From Phoronis australis (lineage: Eukaryota > Phoronida > Phoronidae): a stretch of 64,000 nucleotides of DNA. Under the pieces are notes generated by a model. That model worked only from the letters and a program-made list of their open reading frames with translations. It did not search any database and had not been told where the DNA came from. Both the position numbers and the translations under genes were made by a program. Within the stretch, counting starts at the first letter, position 1. Each line of letters opens with the position of its first letter. This document shows positions 13,401 to 24,809 of the stretch, in pieces. The stretch spans positions 1,524,982-1,588,981 of the forward strand of contig NMRA01000010.1 of assembly GCA_002633005.1 (NCBI GenBank), in the 5' to 3' direction.

Positions 13401-16400
13401 ATTGTTTATTGGTGCATGCATTTGCTTCCACACCTGAGTGTTGGGTCCGCATGCATGACTCGTATGCATCATTCATAAGTTCGTGAGTGGTTCGTGCGAA
13501 TGATTTCGATGCTCGTTCGTATGATATTATGATACCCCTAAAGATCTTCAATTTTGAAAGGAAAGAATTACAAAGTGTCATGTGAACAACGTTCAAGTAA
13601 ATTAGAACTCAAATATCGAGAACAGTGCTGTAGTGGGGGGTAGGTGCATTTAGGCGCAGCCAACCGCTTTTTGGCATTTGAACGTAGCGCCTACGCACCG
13701 CAAGTTACGTTCAGTGCTGTAGGTGATATGTTGGGCTCTGGGCGTCTACTTACCTCTAATTTTACCCTTACAGCAGTGTTCGAGAACAAGAAGAATTGAA
13801 ACAATATCCTTACCTTCCACTGATCCATAATCAATAACAGCTACTGTTCTTTGTTCATTTACCCGGATACTTAAAATTTCGCCTCCACCACACCTTTTTG
13901 GGCTCTCAAAGAAAAGTTCCAACGTTTCATTTGATGTTTCAGAATTAAAGTTGGTCACGCGAATTGCGGTCATGGAAAATTGCTCTGTCTTCTGGTTTTC
14001 TCCGACAAACGAACACTCTTGATATTCTGAACACATTTGCTCAGTCTCGCTTTCAGCATCTGGACTGCATTGAATAACAGTGAGTGAGGCATTCGACAAC
14101 ACGTGATCCTTTTTAGCAGCAACCCTTTGGGCAACTACAACGAACATTTTCAAAAATTTAGATTAAATCAATAAACCGCATAAGATGTATATTTTGATGA
14201 TCAATGTATATATGTTCAGAATTCGATAGGATATGTTCGACAGCAACTTTGAAATCACATATACAATGATGAGTATTTTATATTATTCCCTTTTATCAAT
14301 AAAAAATTCGCAATGTACGTGGTTAGAAACACAAGACTAGATATCATGTAGTTAGCGCTCAGTGTTTTGCAAATAAGCGTGCAAAATACAATGCAGAACT
14401 CTAGTTACAAAATGCTGTTAACAACAGTGTTTTTGCCGTATGTAACAAAACAATTTGCTTTAAAGTCGGAAGTAGAAATGGATTATTCGTGCTATTCCTT
14501 ATTTAACATCTATGCAGTTTTAACTTCTTGTTGGCCAACAAAATAAAACATGGAATGACTGGCGTACAGGCACGGTATCAGTACTTCCGTTGCATACACG
14601 GTACGGCCACTCGGATCTCAAATCGAAACCTATTGTACTAAATAAATGCATTTATACAAAAAAGATAATTAGACAGTTCTCACAATCTACTGAGTATTTG
14701 TCGGCATGCGGAAACACTCATTGTCCTTTTTTGAGCTGTTTGAGTCTCACTACTAAGTCATTGCTTACTTTGATACACAGTGAATTGTAGTTGAATCCTC
14801 AATATTATTAAAATTAAGTTGTTTTCATGCAACACCCCGAATTTAAAGACTAAATCCTTTATCATTATGACTCAATTAAGAGTTCAGTATTTAGTTATAT
14901 ACTAAAAATGTCGTTAGTCAAAGAGAAGCTAGCACTAAAGAAAAAACGGTAGAAAAATACAACATCTGTGAGTACAGAACGAAACAAATGGATAAAACAT
15001 TTTGGAAACTTAGTTGAGTCCATATGTTAGACTGTTTCATGCAACCGGGCACTGTGGTCTCCCAACGGAAGGACGTGTAACGTGATATCCCTCCATCCGA
15101 ACTACTGACTTGCGCAAATGCATATATTTTGCACCTATATGGATATACAGATTTACGATACAAATGTTGATCATACATATTTGAGCAAACTGGTTAAGCC
15201 TAAACAACCTCAAGTACATAATTGTAATTGTTCTTTCGGGCTAAAAAACGAAGTGTTTTCTGTCATTGACATGGACGCCCTATGTATTTAATTAAAACTT
15301 TTATTTGGCTAAAAATTCTTTCAAACCTTCCACTGAACCATAGTCGATCACTGCTACTGTCTGTTCTGCGTTCATCCTTATGGTTTTAACGTCGTCCCCT
15401 TTTGACCGCTTGAGGTTTTCAAAGTAGAGCTCCAACGACTCCAACGTTGTTCCTTCCCGCATTCCTGTCACAGAAACGGCTGTTTTCGGCTTTGGAGTAT
15501 AAACCTTCACCTTGATTCTTGTGCCTCCCAAAACCAGTTCGGTTTTGTTCAAAACGGAGTCAAGATCTTTAAACATGGAAAGAAAAAAACATTCATAATG
15601 TCAGACTGTTCACCATCTACAGATGAATACGTCAATTCGTTTCGAGTGGCATTGTCAGAGAAAGAATTATTTTTTTGGGATTAGGTTCAACGCGGAATCA
15701 AATACACATTCTCAACTGTGGCAGTCCGTGTCAGTAGAACTAAACCCCACTCGATATGGTCGAGTAATTTAAGTGCATTTAACTGATAGTGTAACGGGGC
15801 TTGATTTCAGTGAATGACAGACAGACAACTATAAAAATTTGAAAACTGTAATAAAATCACAAAAAACACGAGTCAACTGATTTTTTGTTTTATAGCTCAG
15901 ACCACAGCTAATAAGAAATCGTTTAATGGCCGGAAACCGAGTAGTCCTACAACTTTTACCGTTGTCTGCCAGACATTCACCAAATCACAACCTTTTGCAC
16001 ATTACGCTTAACATTCTCGACTAGATAAAATGTGGGAGTTGGTCCATTTTTAAAAGGGGCTACTGTTTTTGCGAATGTGGTGGTTTCAATTCAGCACTCC
16101 GTCTATTAACTAATCGACCTTACTTGAGTAGCCAACAGTTTCAACCAGGTTTACGTGTGATTCTTTGCAACAGAAAACGAGTCCTATAATAATAAGGACG
16201 CTTTTGAGACCGTTTCAAACAGAGTTAAATGTCTAATTCCATTTCTGATTAGTTAGCTGAAGAGGGGAAAACATACATGTAGCTTTAAATAATACCTTTG
16301 GGGTTGTCAAACTTTATGAATGCTTTGTGCTTATCAGCATCGAACTTGAAATCCTTGATCTCTCCTCCTCCTGATTTCTTTTTGTTTTCAAAAAACAGTT

Positions 16401-17288
16401 CAATCATTTCTGGAGAAGTTCCGTCTTTAAATCCAGTAATTTCCAGAATCCTTTTTTCACCTATTGGAAAACAACACTGACAACGCTTTAAGTGGTGTGA
16501 ATAGTTACGAACGTTCTCTCAGTAGCCGAAATTCTTCCACCAATCACTGGCACCGTTCTGACACGGATCCAAGGAGTTCAGGATTCCGGAACCCTTTGCT
16601 CGATCAGTTTTACAAGTGATGGAGTGCAAGAATATCGAGCCAACGACGGAATCAAGAATTGCCAATAACATCTCAGGACTATTCCCTTAAAGTTTAGGCT
16701 AACGGAAGACATTACAAAACGCTGGAGGTGTGCATTTAAGCATGCGTTTGGTTAGGTGCAGTTGAGACTTTAACCTAATCATAATGAGATGAATAAACAA
16801 AAATTACCTTCTGGGGTTATAAATCTGGGTGGTGGCGTCACGTTCTCAAGTACGGTGAAGAACGGAAAACCTAATGTCTTGTTGAATTTGAGCAGATATC
16901 ATACCTAACATGGAGGTCATTTTACAGCGAGTGTAATGGGTGCAGGATGGGGAGTAATTCAAAGAATCATCACAAGCACATACATGTACTTAGCAAAGCC
17001 CTCATGTCCTGGCAGGTTAAAAAATTAAGGAAATCTTGAGCTTTATTATCTATGAAAACAAAAGTAACTTCTTTCAACAGAAATAAATCCTTAAGTTTGC
17101 TTGCATCAATAAAAATGTCGTTTGTCAAGTTCCCATAATTAGAAATGTGCATAACTAAATTTATCGTAGATACCGAACTCGTACACCTATCTACATAACA
17201 CGCCATTGTTTACCTCCCAACACTTACCGTGTGATTCTTGCTCCGCTAATGCATCCCCATCTGATTTTGTAACACTGAAGTCCTCCAT
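1301..17288 (-). CDS. PARP14-like: Gene A: PARP14-like protein, 5' part (RRM array, KH-like region, macrodomain remnants), runs off left edge
   Basis: Eleven exons join in one frame: 17288-17228, 16870-16808, 16460-16296, 15566-15327, 14134-13814, 13192-12920, 12703-12398, 12250-11993, 6259-6023, 3747-2131 and 1417-1301, giving 1219 complete codons plus one base. All introns are phase 1. The protein has a short N-terminal leader, seven RRM-like modules (about residues 42-660), a KH-like region (about 660-1145) and macrodomain pieces. PARP14 family members are mono-ADP-ribosyltransferases; the WWE and PARP domains expected at the C-terminus are not in this window. Exons 3-9 match gene C exons 5-11 in order, phase and length (only 306 versus 303 nt differs). 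No stop or frameshift is visible in exons 1-10. However, the first macrodomain lacks about 32 residues at its start and its whole second half, so either the gene is functional with altered macrodomains or it is starting to decay. Confidence 0.82.
2131..3747 (-). CDS. Gene A exon 10 (RRM 7 end, KH-like array, start of macrodomain 1)
   Basis: An open 1617 nt phase 1-1 exon of 539 codons. After an RRM tail (DVQRVIEKKHKV) comes a long alpha/beta region resembling the KH-like repeats of PARP14. The end holds the macrodomain ADP-ribose loop (GDMTKHKVDVIVNAANG). It is 32 codons shorter than gene C exon 12. The missing block lies just before the macrodomain, between DEV and IQGD, and would include its first beta strand. 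Confidence 0.85.
4795..4950 (+). repeat. Dispersed GGGGCGGATCC-type repeat, copy 1
   Basis: It starts GGGGCGGATCCAGGATTTTG, contains TTTTGCCCGTCAGA and ends in C-rich sequence with CAGCCACTGG. Related copies lie at 10835-10981, 21280-21570, 41975-42125 and 60096-60392. It lies in an intron of gene A. The ends are complementary in character (CAGTGGC / GGGGCGG), suggesting a short non-autonomous element; no coding capacity. Confidence 0.6.
6023..6259 (-). CDS. Gene A exon 9 (end of RRM 6, start of RRM 7)
   Basis: A 237 nt phase 1-1 exon, the same length as gene C exon 11 and very similar in sequence (SIQVHDLPPNCT, then LENYFENKKKSGGGEVEKVV). It follows a 5.7 kb intron that holds a transposon and a truncated copy of this exon's own 5' half. 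Confidence 0.85.
7093..10257 (-). mobile_element. Decayed DNA transposon with terminal inverted repeats
   Basis: The left end TAGTCGGTGGGCCAGATTT and the right end read in reverse (TAGTCAGTGGGCCAAATCT) match. The match resumes inward at TTGTGAGTACTTT plus a G run, and again around AAGTTCCCAC. Both ends are flanked by ATA, a possible 3 bp target duplication. Inside on the minus strand, 8485-8294 and 8096-7827 encode fragments. The second has a Cys cluster (CKCKKNMC...CCNAGSNC...CSCDNCSN) like the tesmin/TSO1 CXC-type tail found in several animal transposon proteins. No intact transposase remains. It interrupts an intron of gene A. Confidence 0.7.
7827..8485 (-). pseudogene. Transposon-encoded protein remnants (CXC-type Cys tail)
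   Basis: There are two short open stretches on the minus strand. 8485-8294 resembles the N-terminal helical segment common in such transposon proteins. 8096-7827 carries the Cys-rich CXC-like tail. They are separated by non-open sequence, so the gene is broken. Assignment to a transposon superfamily is not possible by eye. Confidence 0.45.
10835..10981 (-). repeat. Dispersed GGGGCGGATCC-type repeat, copy 2
   Basis: Inverted relative to copy 1: it begins AGTGGCGGATTTAGG and ends GATCCGCCCCTGG. The internal TCTGACGGGCAAAATCCTGG matches copies 1 and 4. It is intronic in gene A. Confidence 0.6.
11087..11180 (-). pseudogene. Relic partial duplicate of gene A exon 9
   Basis: The reverse strand carries the intron 3' end and the first half of exon 9 seen at about 6190-6283, including TGCACCAAGAAACCT and AATGAAGC upstream of the acceptor. 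Translation gives LLQTCTKKPLQKSVL, close to LREACTKKPLQKSVL of exon 9. Similarity stops at a GTATAT. Splicing there would give 67 nt and the wrong phase (2 instead of 1). So it is an exon fossil from a tandem duplication, later separated from its source by the transposon. Confidence 0.7.
11993..12250 (-). CDS. Gene A exon 8 (end of RRM 5, start of RRM 6)
   Basis: A 258 nt phase 1-1 exon, the same length as gene C exon 10. It begins AADRVYQNRLSLQL and has a basic KPKKKLPLDP linker before beta1. This module lacks the SGGG loop in both paralogs, so it is a distinct RRM subtype. The donor here is canonical GTAAGA, whereas gene C uses GC. Confidence 0.85.
12398..12703 (-). CDS. Gene A exon 7 (end of RRM 4, start of RRM 5)
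   Basis: A 306 nt phase 1-1 exon, one codon longer than gene C exon 9. It contains TIRVRGLPKDTSHDLLENFF followed by the Lys-Ser-Gly-Gly-Gly loop, then beta3 (TALVTFADSS). The acceptor follows a pyrimidine tract. Confidence 0.85.
12920..13192 (-). CDS. Gene A exon 6 (end of RRM 3, start of RRM 4)
   Basis: A 273 nt phase 1-1 exon, the same length as gene C exon 8. It opens with VAERVAATPELMVDRSVV (alpha2-beta4) and contains IKHFFEDKNKSRGGPLL, the RRM signature with one glycine replaced. The donor is GTACGT. Confidence 0.85.
13205..13510. repeat. Degenerate CATACGA/CACGAGCAT-rich stretch in intron of gene A
   Basis: Words such as CATACGA, CACGAGCAT, CATGCATGACTCGTATGCAT and ATGATTCGT recur, giving quasi-palindromic low-complexity sequence. 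It is not coding, although short open frames occur by chance. Confidence 0.35.
13814..14134 (-). CDS. Gene A exon 5 (end of RRM 2, start of RRM 3)
   Basis: A 321 nt phase 1-1 exon, the same length as gene C exon 7. It begins with an alpha2 segment (VAQRVAAKKDHVL), runs through an acidic linker and ends in beta3 (VAVIDYGSVE). The RRM signature is LELFFESPKRCGGGEI. The donor GTAAGG is strong. Confidence 0.85.
15327..15566 (-). CDS. Gene A exon 4 (end of RRM 1, start of RRM 2)
   Basis: A 240 nt phase 1-1 exon: alpha2-beta4 of one RRM, a short linker, then beta1 to beta3 of the next, ending VAVIDYGSVE. The signature here is LELYFENLKRSKGDDV, so the usual SGGG glycines are degraded. The donor is GTTTGA, weak, but the same GTTTGA is kept at the matching position in gene C (53464), which supports its use. 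Confidence 0.82.
16296..16460 (-). CDS. Gene A exon 3 (RRM module 1, N-terminal half)
   Basis: A 165 nt phase 1-1 exon encoding beta1-alpha1-beta2-beta3 of a PARP10/14-type RRM. It includes the signature MIELFFENKKKSGGGEI and ends in beta3 (AFIKFDNPK). The intron falls between beta3 and alpha2, as in every module here. It has the same length as gene C exon 5. Confidence 0.85.
16808..16870 (-). CDS. Gene A exon 2 (Pro-rich linker)
   Basis: A 63 nt phase 1-1 exon. It matches gene C exon 4 (50922-50984) in length, phase and a shared PPP-x-F core near its end (VTPPPRF here, LPPPGF there). An alternative acceptor at 16834/16835 would give 37 nt and break the frame, so the upstream AG at 16872-16871 was preferred. 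Confidence 0.7.
17228..17288 (-). CDS. Gene A exon 1 (start codon, leader peptide)
   Basis: The ATG at 17288-17286 sits in AAAATGG, a good start context (A at -3, G at +4). It opens 20 codons beginning MEDFSVTKSDG and ends at a strong GTAAGTG donor in phase 1, the phase used by every following intron. Gene C instead begins with an RRM, so the two N-termini are unrelated. The exon is too short for homology to confirm it; the support is the start context plus the donor. Confidence 0.65.
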
Positions 17289-20200
17289 TTTATGTGGCCT
17301 ATCGCTCGCTTTACTAGTGCCAACTGCCTTTGCTGGGTAGTTCATCGCGTCATCGGAGAACGTAATCTGGTGGAAGCAGTGGTCATTACCAAAACTACAT
17401 GAGACAACTCCTACACGCTGAGATTTGGGTTTTGTTACCCGAACGCCTACGTGAGCCTAAGACAGACTGTGACGAACCCGTCCAAATTGATTCACAAATG
17501 AATGGTCGTGGCTTGGCCGCGTTGCTGAAGAAAACCCATTCGCCAATTTCTCTTATAATGCATCGATTTTAAAAATTCAAAAATAAGTAGTCCTTGAGAA
17601 AATTATAGGTTTTTTCACCGTTCTTTAAACCGATAAGAACATGTGACATAGTTTCAGACCATGGAGTTCTCAGTCAAAAAATAGTAAATCTATCAGCTAA
17701 GTAATACTATGCATTGAATTTCGTTTAATGGCAGAGAAGATATACTTTGAGTTCCCTGGATAGGTTTAAGAATCTTATTATTACCTGATAATTTTTCTGA
17801 AAAGGAGCTGAAAATCCTGTGACCATAAGTAAAATCGAAAAACCGTGCACAGTTTTAGCACTAGTTTCAAGGAGACTTACTAGGATTCGGCCGCCTATTA
17901 ATCAAGGGCCTCGCTCCGTGTTCAGTGTTCTACGTCCAGTAACAAGTGTTTCATTGCTACCCCTGATTGATGCAAGCTTAGATATACAGTCTATGTTACT
18001 GCACAAGAAATCAACCACTTGGTCAAACGTTATGGTTAGTTAATGCACAATTTTTCACCAGCAATTACAACAAGATATTGTAATTGTCTCAACTGAACTG
18101 TTTTTCCTAAATATGTTGTGGCTTCAAACTTCCCCAAGGCGATGAACGTCGTCTGCGAATGTACAATACGTCATGACTGAAACTTTCAAACTAAAGAATA
18201 TGTGTGTAACTGGAACTCGCACATGCGCAGAGAACGCTAGTAGAAATGGGATGTTAAGAATGGACCTGACTAGACAACAACTTTTGTTCTCGTATAGTCC
18301 CAAACATAATATGCTTCCCTTCCATGTGTTTCCAAGGCAGAATTATGCATTTTGCACGACTAAATTTTCCACAAACTTACGGCAATTTTGATGAACATTC
18401 TTGACAAGCCCAATGAACCTTGCAGTTGCTATGCACGAACTCACCGACATGACTTCGTCTTGCGAATTTTGTCGACATATAATGTTAAATCGATTTTGGG
18501 GAAGCAATGCAGTGTTCCCCACGACCAGTTTTAACCGGTCGCTTCAACAGGTGTGCCGATGCTCCCATCAGGTTTCGGTAATCAGCAACACACGGGCTTT
18601 GTGTTTGCCCACGACAAAGAATGGCTGCCAGGTCGAGTCCAATTATGTCTTTCCAACCGTTTTGATTTTCAGTTGTGGAGAATACTGCAATGCGTTCAAT
18701 TTTATATACTTATAATAATGAAATAAAATAAACAAAGCATAATTTTAAGAAGAATGCTTTTTCTTTTTTCATGAAGTTTCCACTCATAGAATTTATTTTC
18801 CATGTTTTCTATGACAAGTGGCAATCGTTTCTATTCTCATTGCTATTTACATGTACATTTCAACCTACCTATCTACACTGAGCATAAAACACCTCCTTAT
18901 CACTGTACGGGAACGGCGTCATCGTAAGCGGTGTATCGCTAAAAACGTGCTCTCTACTCAAGGCTCGTCGTTTGCCTGGAAAAGTCGTACCATTTCGAAT
19001 TATGTGCATATCTACATGAAAGTAGACTAGCTAGATGCTGCCTAGAGAGACGGCGCTAGCCTGGGTTTGGCAATAATGAAAGTTTGCAATCAAGACCGTT
19101 TTCAGTAGGCATATGATAATCGGCTACGATAAGGGCAGCAAAAACACTGCAGCATTGTGTGCGCCGATACAATAATATTCTCAGGTAAGCTTACAGTCGT
19201 ACTAGCTATGCTAAAGCTTAATAACGTTCTTTTCCTTTGGAAGATTCTCTCCGAGTACATAGCTTTGGTAGACCGTACTCAGACTCGAATCATGCTGAAA
19301 CTCACACTTCATACTCAACTCCAGTACAGACTCAGCTTTGGTGTATTCAATGTCATACTCGAACAATCTGTATTCAAAATTACGAGCACATACTCAATTT
19401 TCAAGTATACTCGAACTGAAGCGTTTCTCATCTATATTTGGAGTACGATTTTGCCGGTCTCAATTTTAATTGTTTTTAAATGAAACATTACCAGCAAAGG
19501 AAGAATGTGTAGAGTATACAGCAAGACTTCTACTGAATTTGCGACTGAGGTATGTTACAGCCAGCCATTGACACATCTGTACATGCAAAAGGCAGATCTA
19601 CGTGTATTTCTTTGTTTTACTTACATAAATCTTAACTTGGAGTACAAGTCATCGACGGAGTGTCCCTAATTCTAGTTCCCAGGATAGCCCTGGCGGTTCT
19701 ATTTTGGACAAGCTGGACTTAGCTTGCAAGTGTGTCGTTGGTATGTCCCAAAACCGGCAAAAAATAATCAATATGGGCCTGAATAATATAATGGTAAAGT
19801 CTCTTAAGTACGTGTGCGACATTAAGACGTTTACCTTCTTTGTGATGCTTTAACAGTCTCAACTTTCTCATTTACATATTTTTCACGAGCTGCAGACTGA
19901 GAAAGTGGGGAGATGTTATGTCGACTGTAGGCAGCGTCACCGTTGCAAATGCTTTACTTGCGAAGAGTTCTTTGACACGCAGGTCATATTACAATCCTAA
20001 CAAGTTTTTGTAACCGTTCGTTGGTGTGCGACGTTATAAAACCAACTGAATTTTATGTGAACCGTGTTGTCAAAGTAATCAGCACTGAAGTAAACGACAT
20101 TCCTGTTTGTAACAGGTAGTCCACTTTGNCACTACTGGCCTCGCTTTGGAAGTAAATTACTTACGCTTTTGCGAAGTAGTGCTAGAAATACCACTGACTT

Positions 20201-20953
20201 TGACAATATCAGTGAACGTATGACTAAAGCCAGGAAAGATCAATCTCCCACCCACAAATTTCAGGTCCACCAGGTAGGTCTTGATCCGTTCAGACGTGGT
20301 AATGGATTGCTTTGGCCTCAGCTCGCTGATTGGTTATCAGAAACGAAACCATGAAATTTTCCCATGACGTCATTTCGAAGAAATCCCTTCAGCTGAGCGC
20401 ACAACCAGCGCTACTGTTGACTAAAATACTTTCGTAGTTACCGGCTGCAATGTAAGAAAGGAATGGCCAACGCGATATTAGTGACCAAATGTAGTTTAAA
20501 AACCAAACTGGTATCTGTGACTCGTAGTCCAGGCGAGGGCCCACGAAACATTTTACATTGCCCAAACCGTAGGACTGACTGGTGACACGAAAACTGCCCG
20601 ACGGAAAGCGTGTGACCATGTGTCGACTAATGAGCTAGGTGGGGCAAAAACGTATTATACGTCAGGGCACGTATTTTTTGTGCCAAATAGTCGCTATTGA
20701 AGACGCTTCGGCCTTTAAGAGTTCACCGATAGTCGCCACGTTTGATCAACAGTTTGGTATATTCCTCTCGGCACTCAGGTTTCGTTTCAGATGAGTTTTG
20801 GCTCATTGACGACTCGTTGTGATTGTTCATATTTTCTTGAAGGGGTTAAATATTAAACTTGGTGTGAGAGTAATTATAGTCCAAGGCTTGACCATTAGGG
20901 GGAGCTGATCCGGTCTAATGAGGTGACTGTGTGGTATTAGTAAACATATCCGC
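17289..20953. other. Intergenic, upstream of gene A; nothing recognised
   Basis: Short open frames occur (for example 18401-18715 and 19157-19483) but none has recognisable domains, splice context or a paralog here. Around 19240-19430 the words ACTC/CTCGAA recur. A single undetermined base (n) is at 20129. The promoter of gene A must lie near 17290-17700, but no convincing element cluster is visible. Confidence 0.5.
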
Positions 20954-22739
20954 CCATAGACCCTATTCACGCCGACAGGAGGCGCGTTCCAAAACGAGGC
21001 TCGCTACGATAGCTCTGTCAGCTCATCGGCATAGGAGTCTGTGTTTCAGTCCGTGTTGTTCCCCGAACGGCTAGAAAAAATACGGACACGCTTCACAATC
21101 TCTAAAGACGTTTAGATTCGGAAGCGTTGGGTCGTTGCCATACGCCGACGAAGCAAAATATGTCCGTGTAAAATAAATGTTTTCGAAAAGTTAGATCATA
21201 TTTTGTCGCATCTCGGTCAGTTGTCAAGCATCATAGTAACGACCAGAGAATGGGCCAGCCAGGTTGTATTTTCATGACTACGGATGGGGGGGGGGGGCAC
21301 TAAAATTGTATCAGATCCCATTTTTGAGTTCGGGTGCGAATTGCTGACTAGCACACGTGCGCAACCAGGGGGTCTTGGGGGGTGAATAAACAACGCATAG
21401 GCGCTGAATGAACCCCGTTTACCGTTTTTTTTTTAGTCAACAGGTCCGCAAACCCAAGAATTCAAGACCCCTGCATCCCCAGATTTTAGGCTGGGCGCGC
21501 GCATCTGTCGAAATGCTGCTTATTCCTGTGCCTGCCCCCCAATTCAAAATCCTGGATCCGCCCCTGCTACGGGTTGAAACATTATAATTTTTCTTTCCAA
21601 AAAGGACAGAGCCCTCAATCCCTCAAATTTAGGGCCCAATATCGGCCCTATTCCCCTCTCAAAAATATTGAAATATCACGCGAAATTCCCCCCACGAGGC
21701 ACAAAAATTCCCCTAGTGAAAAATCTCTCTGAGTTCACATAACCTGTAACCACACAGGTGACAATTTTTAAGAGCACAAAAGGCTACTTTAAAATGAGAC
21801 AGAGCCTATGAGAGCTTGCAACAGGGCGGGGGTGCTATTGATGGTGATCGGGAGGTAGACTGTTCCCGCCCTCACTCTGCGAAAAAATCGCCTCTCAGTA
21901 GGCACTAGCACCTTTCCCCTCGGATGAACGAGGTTTCTGCAGAAACATGATAACTATGATTTCATTGTCCAGTTAACTGAAATTGAGTTCTAAAACGAGG
22001 TTACGTTTTGGACGAACGAATTAGGTGTTTTAATTTTAAAATTCAACTTGGTCCAGATTGATACTTGAAATCTAACACATGAAATAGACGTAAGAATTAT
22101 TACAACCAAGAAAGCAGAATTGATGGTCAAATAATTTTTATTTTCAATTACGAGTCTGGTTTATTATTTTAATAAAAAATATATTTAATAACATCGATTA
22201 TTCTTTGAGATCAATGACAAATCAACTGTTAGTCCCAGGGAGTGCATAGGATCAGGCTATGCTTGATTTTAATACTCTTGATCAACAAATTAAACCAGAT
22301 GTGACTAATTGCACATGACAGCCACCACTGTCGAATATGTCTTCAACTCGTCAACAATACGAGCAGATGACCTAGTCCGCGTAGAAAGTATTTTGATCAA
22401 CAATTTACAACAAAAAAGTAACCCTGAATTCAGCATAATACCTAATCCGTAACACTACGATCGCCGCAATTTGGTCATATTTACTTTTCATGTTTCGAAC
22501 CTAGTTTTCCGAAAAAAAATAAACCCTTTCGTCAGACAACTCTTTGACGCCTTAACTTGTTCTCTAATGTAATTTTCTACGTCTGTGTGGTTTAATTGTT
22601 GACACATTGTTAAAATTCAATATCCAGGTTGGACTCGAAAGACCGGCTATTTAACTCACGCAATGTCTACTTTCGCTTTGTTTATCGCAGTGAGCCTCGC
22701 TTTGGATTTTAATGTCCGCCGCGTGAATAGAGTCTATGG
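20954..22739. mobile_element. Non-autonomous TIR element of 1.8 kb
   Basis: The left end CCATAGACCCTATTCACGC and the right end in reverse (CCATAGACTCTATTCACGC) match, with similarity continuing about 50 bp inward to CCAAA(A/G)CGAGGCTC(G/A)CT. No transposase is visible. A copy of the GGGGCGGATCC repeat (21280-21570) is nested inside. No clear target-site duplication was found. Confidence 0.65.
21280..21570 (-). repeat. Dispersed GGGGCGGATCC-type repeat, long copy 3
   Basis: This long form (about 290 bp) resembles the copy at 60096-60392 in reverse orientation. Shared parts include AAACAACGCATAGGC, a poly-T/AGTCAACAGGTC segment, CCCAGATTTTAGGCTGGGCG and the terminal GGATCCGCCCCTG. A run of G's marks its left end. 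Confidence 0.6.
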
Positions 22740-24809
22740 AATGACCATATGAATTACGAAATTTGGGGTCGTTTTCATTCTGAGCCAATTAATAAATAGA
22801 ATTAGTTACTAATTACTAAATAGAATAACTCTTACTTTAAAAGTAAATTGATTTGTATTGCACATGCTCACTGCTTGCATTGTTTCATCGGTGAAACAAA
22901 CGCAGTATCTAACACGATGCCGAATTAGAGGAGTACTATGACAAGTGAATGCAAGAATTTTGACCTGTTTTGTCATTTGTTTGTCCCGAATAGTGTATAA
23001 TTCGAGGTTGTTTTGGGAAACAGAATACTGTATTTTAATTGTAACATTTTTGATTATATGGCAGACTTCTCAAATTTTTTCGAGTTAGTGGAAATATTGT
23101 GGTGTAGTTGACGCCTGGTTGTAACCCACAGTTTATTTCCGACGGCTCGTGCACCTGCGAGTGAAAAATGCCATTACTTTTGCTATCCATGTTCTTACAG
23201 TTCCTATTTTAAAAATAAGTATATGTTTTCAAGTTTACAACGACGTAAGTTTTCTGTTGATGAATTCCGATGAAACTTTCTTACTTTTAATACCTTTATT
23301 CCCAATAACCAGAAAGTGTACAATCTAAGTGATTATAATAAGCACCCACACATTCACACCACGCAGCAACTGAATGGTAGTTTAGTTTTCGATAACATGG
23401 GTAAAATTTAACCACCAATCTCTAAATCTAGCAAGCTGCCTATTTTTCAAAAAAAATCTGTAATACAGCAATGTTTTAAAATATTTGCAAAAGCATCAAT
23501 ATATGATAAAACGTTCCGAATACAAGTGACATTTCGCTAGAATCAAAATTAAATTTGTTAATGAATAGATTTATCGTTTGTCGCAAAAAACAGGAGCATT
23601 CATTAATGTTTCGCCATTATCAATGAAGCACAGTTTAGAAACAAGTTCCCAAAAATCTAGTAAATTCACGATATAGAAATAATTGTACCATAACTATTGA
23701 GATTGTGAAAGAACTTTATAATCAACCAGTTTTCCACCGATCCTGCTGAGTGATTTCCATACCCGTGCTTTAGACGCTTGAGCTATTATCGGATCAGTAC
23801 GGACCGTACACAGTAGTGTTTCACGTAGACGACCGGCATGCCCTGCCGATAATAACCCACTAATGTATGATCATTTTCTGCCGCAAACTCATCGAACCAA
23901 CGCTGGAAGCTATATTTGTTTCGTTATACGACCACTGTCGCTTACTTCCTGCAGGGTCAAACATTATAAAGAAGACTACCTATTCACACAACACATTAAG
24001 GTCTACAATCACAAGCGTGCACACGGACACACACAGACACAAGAAAACAAAACAACACCAAAGTTGGGAACATCAGACCATTCTTAAGAGTCTAGCAATA
24101 AACAAGCATGGACAGAGGGTAGTATCACTTCATATGGGCAGATTGACAGAGGTGGTACTCTCCCGAGGTCCATATGGCATGATATCCCTTTAAGATAAGA
24201 TCGTATCCGTTTTGTTATAGGACCACTGTTGCTTACTTCCTCCGACATTTTTCGTAATATTAATATACTGACGAACATTTAAGTTCAGACATGTTTCCTC
24301 GCTTTCTCGTCAGGGGTTTATGGTTTCAGCCGTATGATCTTCAGACCGTGCATGAATAAAATGCGATACTCCACGGCTAGCTTGGTCTGTATTACTCCAT
24401 CACGTTTTAGCCAATAAGTGGTCGTGCATTGATAGCAACTATGGTCAAGTGAGCTCTATGCCGACTGTCTTTCTGCTAAAAGACCACGCAGTACATGTAC
24501 ATTACATCCACCGTACCTTAAACATACATGTAGTGTAAAGACTCAATCCACAAAAACACAAACTCATGGTTAACCTGATATAAATGCACGTGTTTTGTAT
24601 TCAATAATGTGTATCACTTCACTCAATTCCTTTGGCGCGAAGTTCTTCCCTCACTCTAGCCAGATAGCCAGGATCCGGATAGCCATACCTACAGAACAGA
24701 TAAACATGAACATCAATATCAACAACATCAACAAGAGCAACGTGGGGCGTTGAAATGCACCCACGAATACACTGCAAATGGTGTGCTTCTAGGGTTGTTT
24801 ACTTTTTTG
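22740..24809. other. Intergenic, nothing coding recognised
   Basis: AT-rich spacer. Two direct copies of a roughly 28 bp segment (CCACTGT then GCTTACTTCCT) lie near 23926-23955 and 24215-24245. No gene-like open frame with splice support was found. Confidence 0.45.

Noticed and set aside
16808-16844. Shorter 37 nt version of gene A exon 2
   Set aside because: It would shift the frame into the next exon; the 63 nt version keeps phase and matches gene C.
18401-18715. Plus-strand open frame of 104 codons upstream of gene A
   Set aside because: No recognisable domain, start context or splice partners; expected by chance in this length of sequence.
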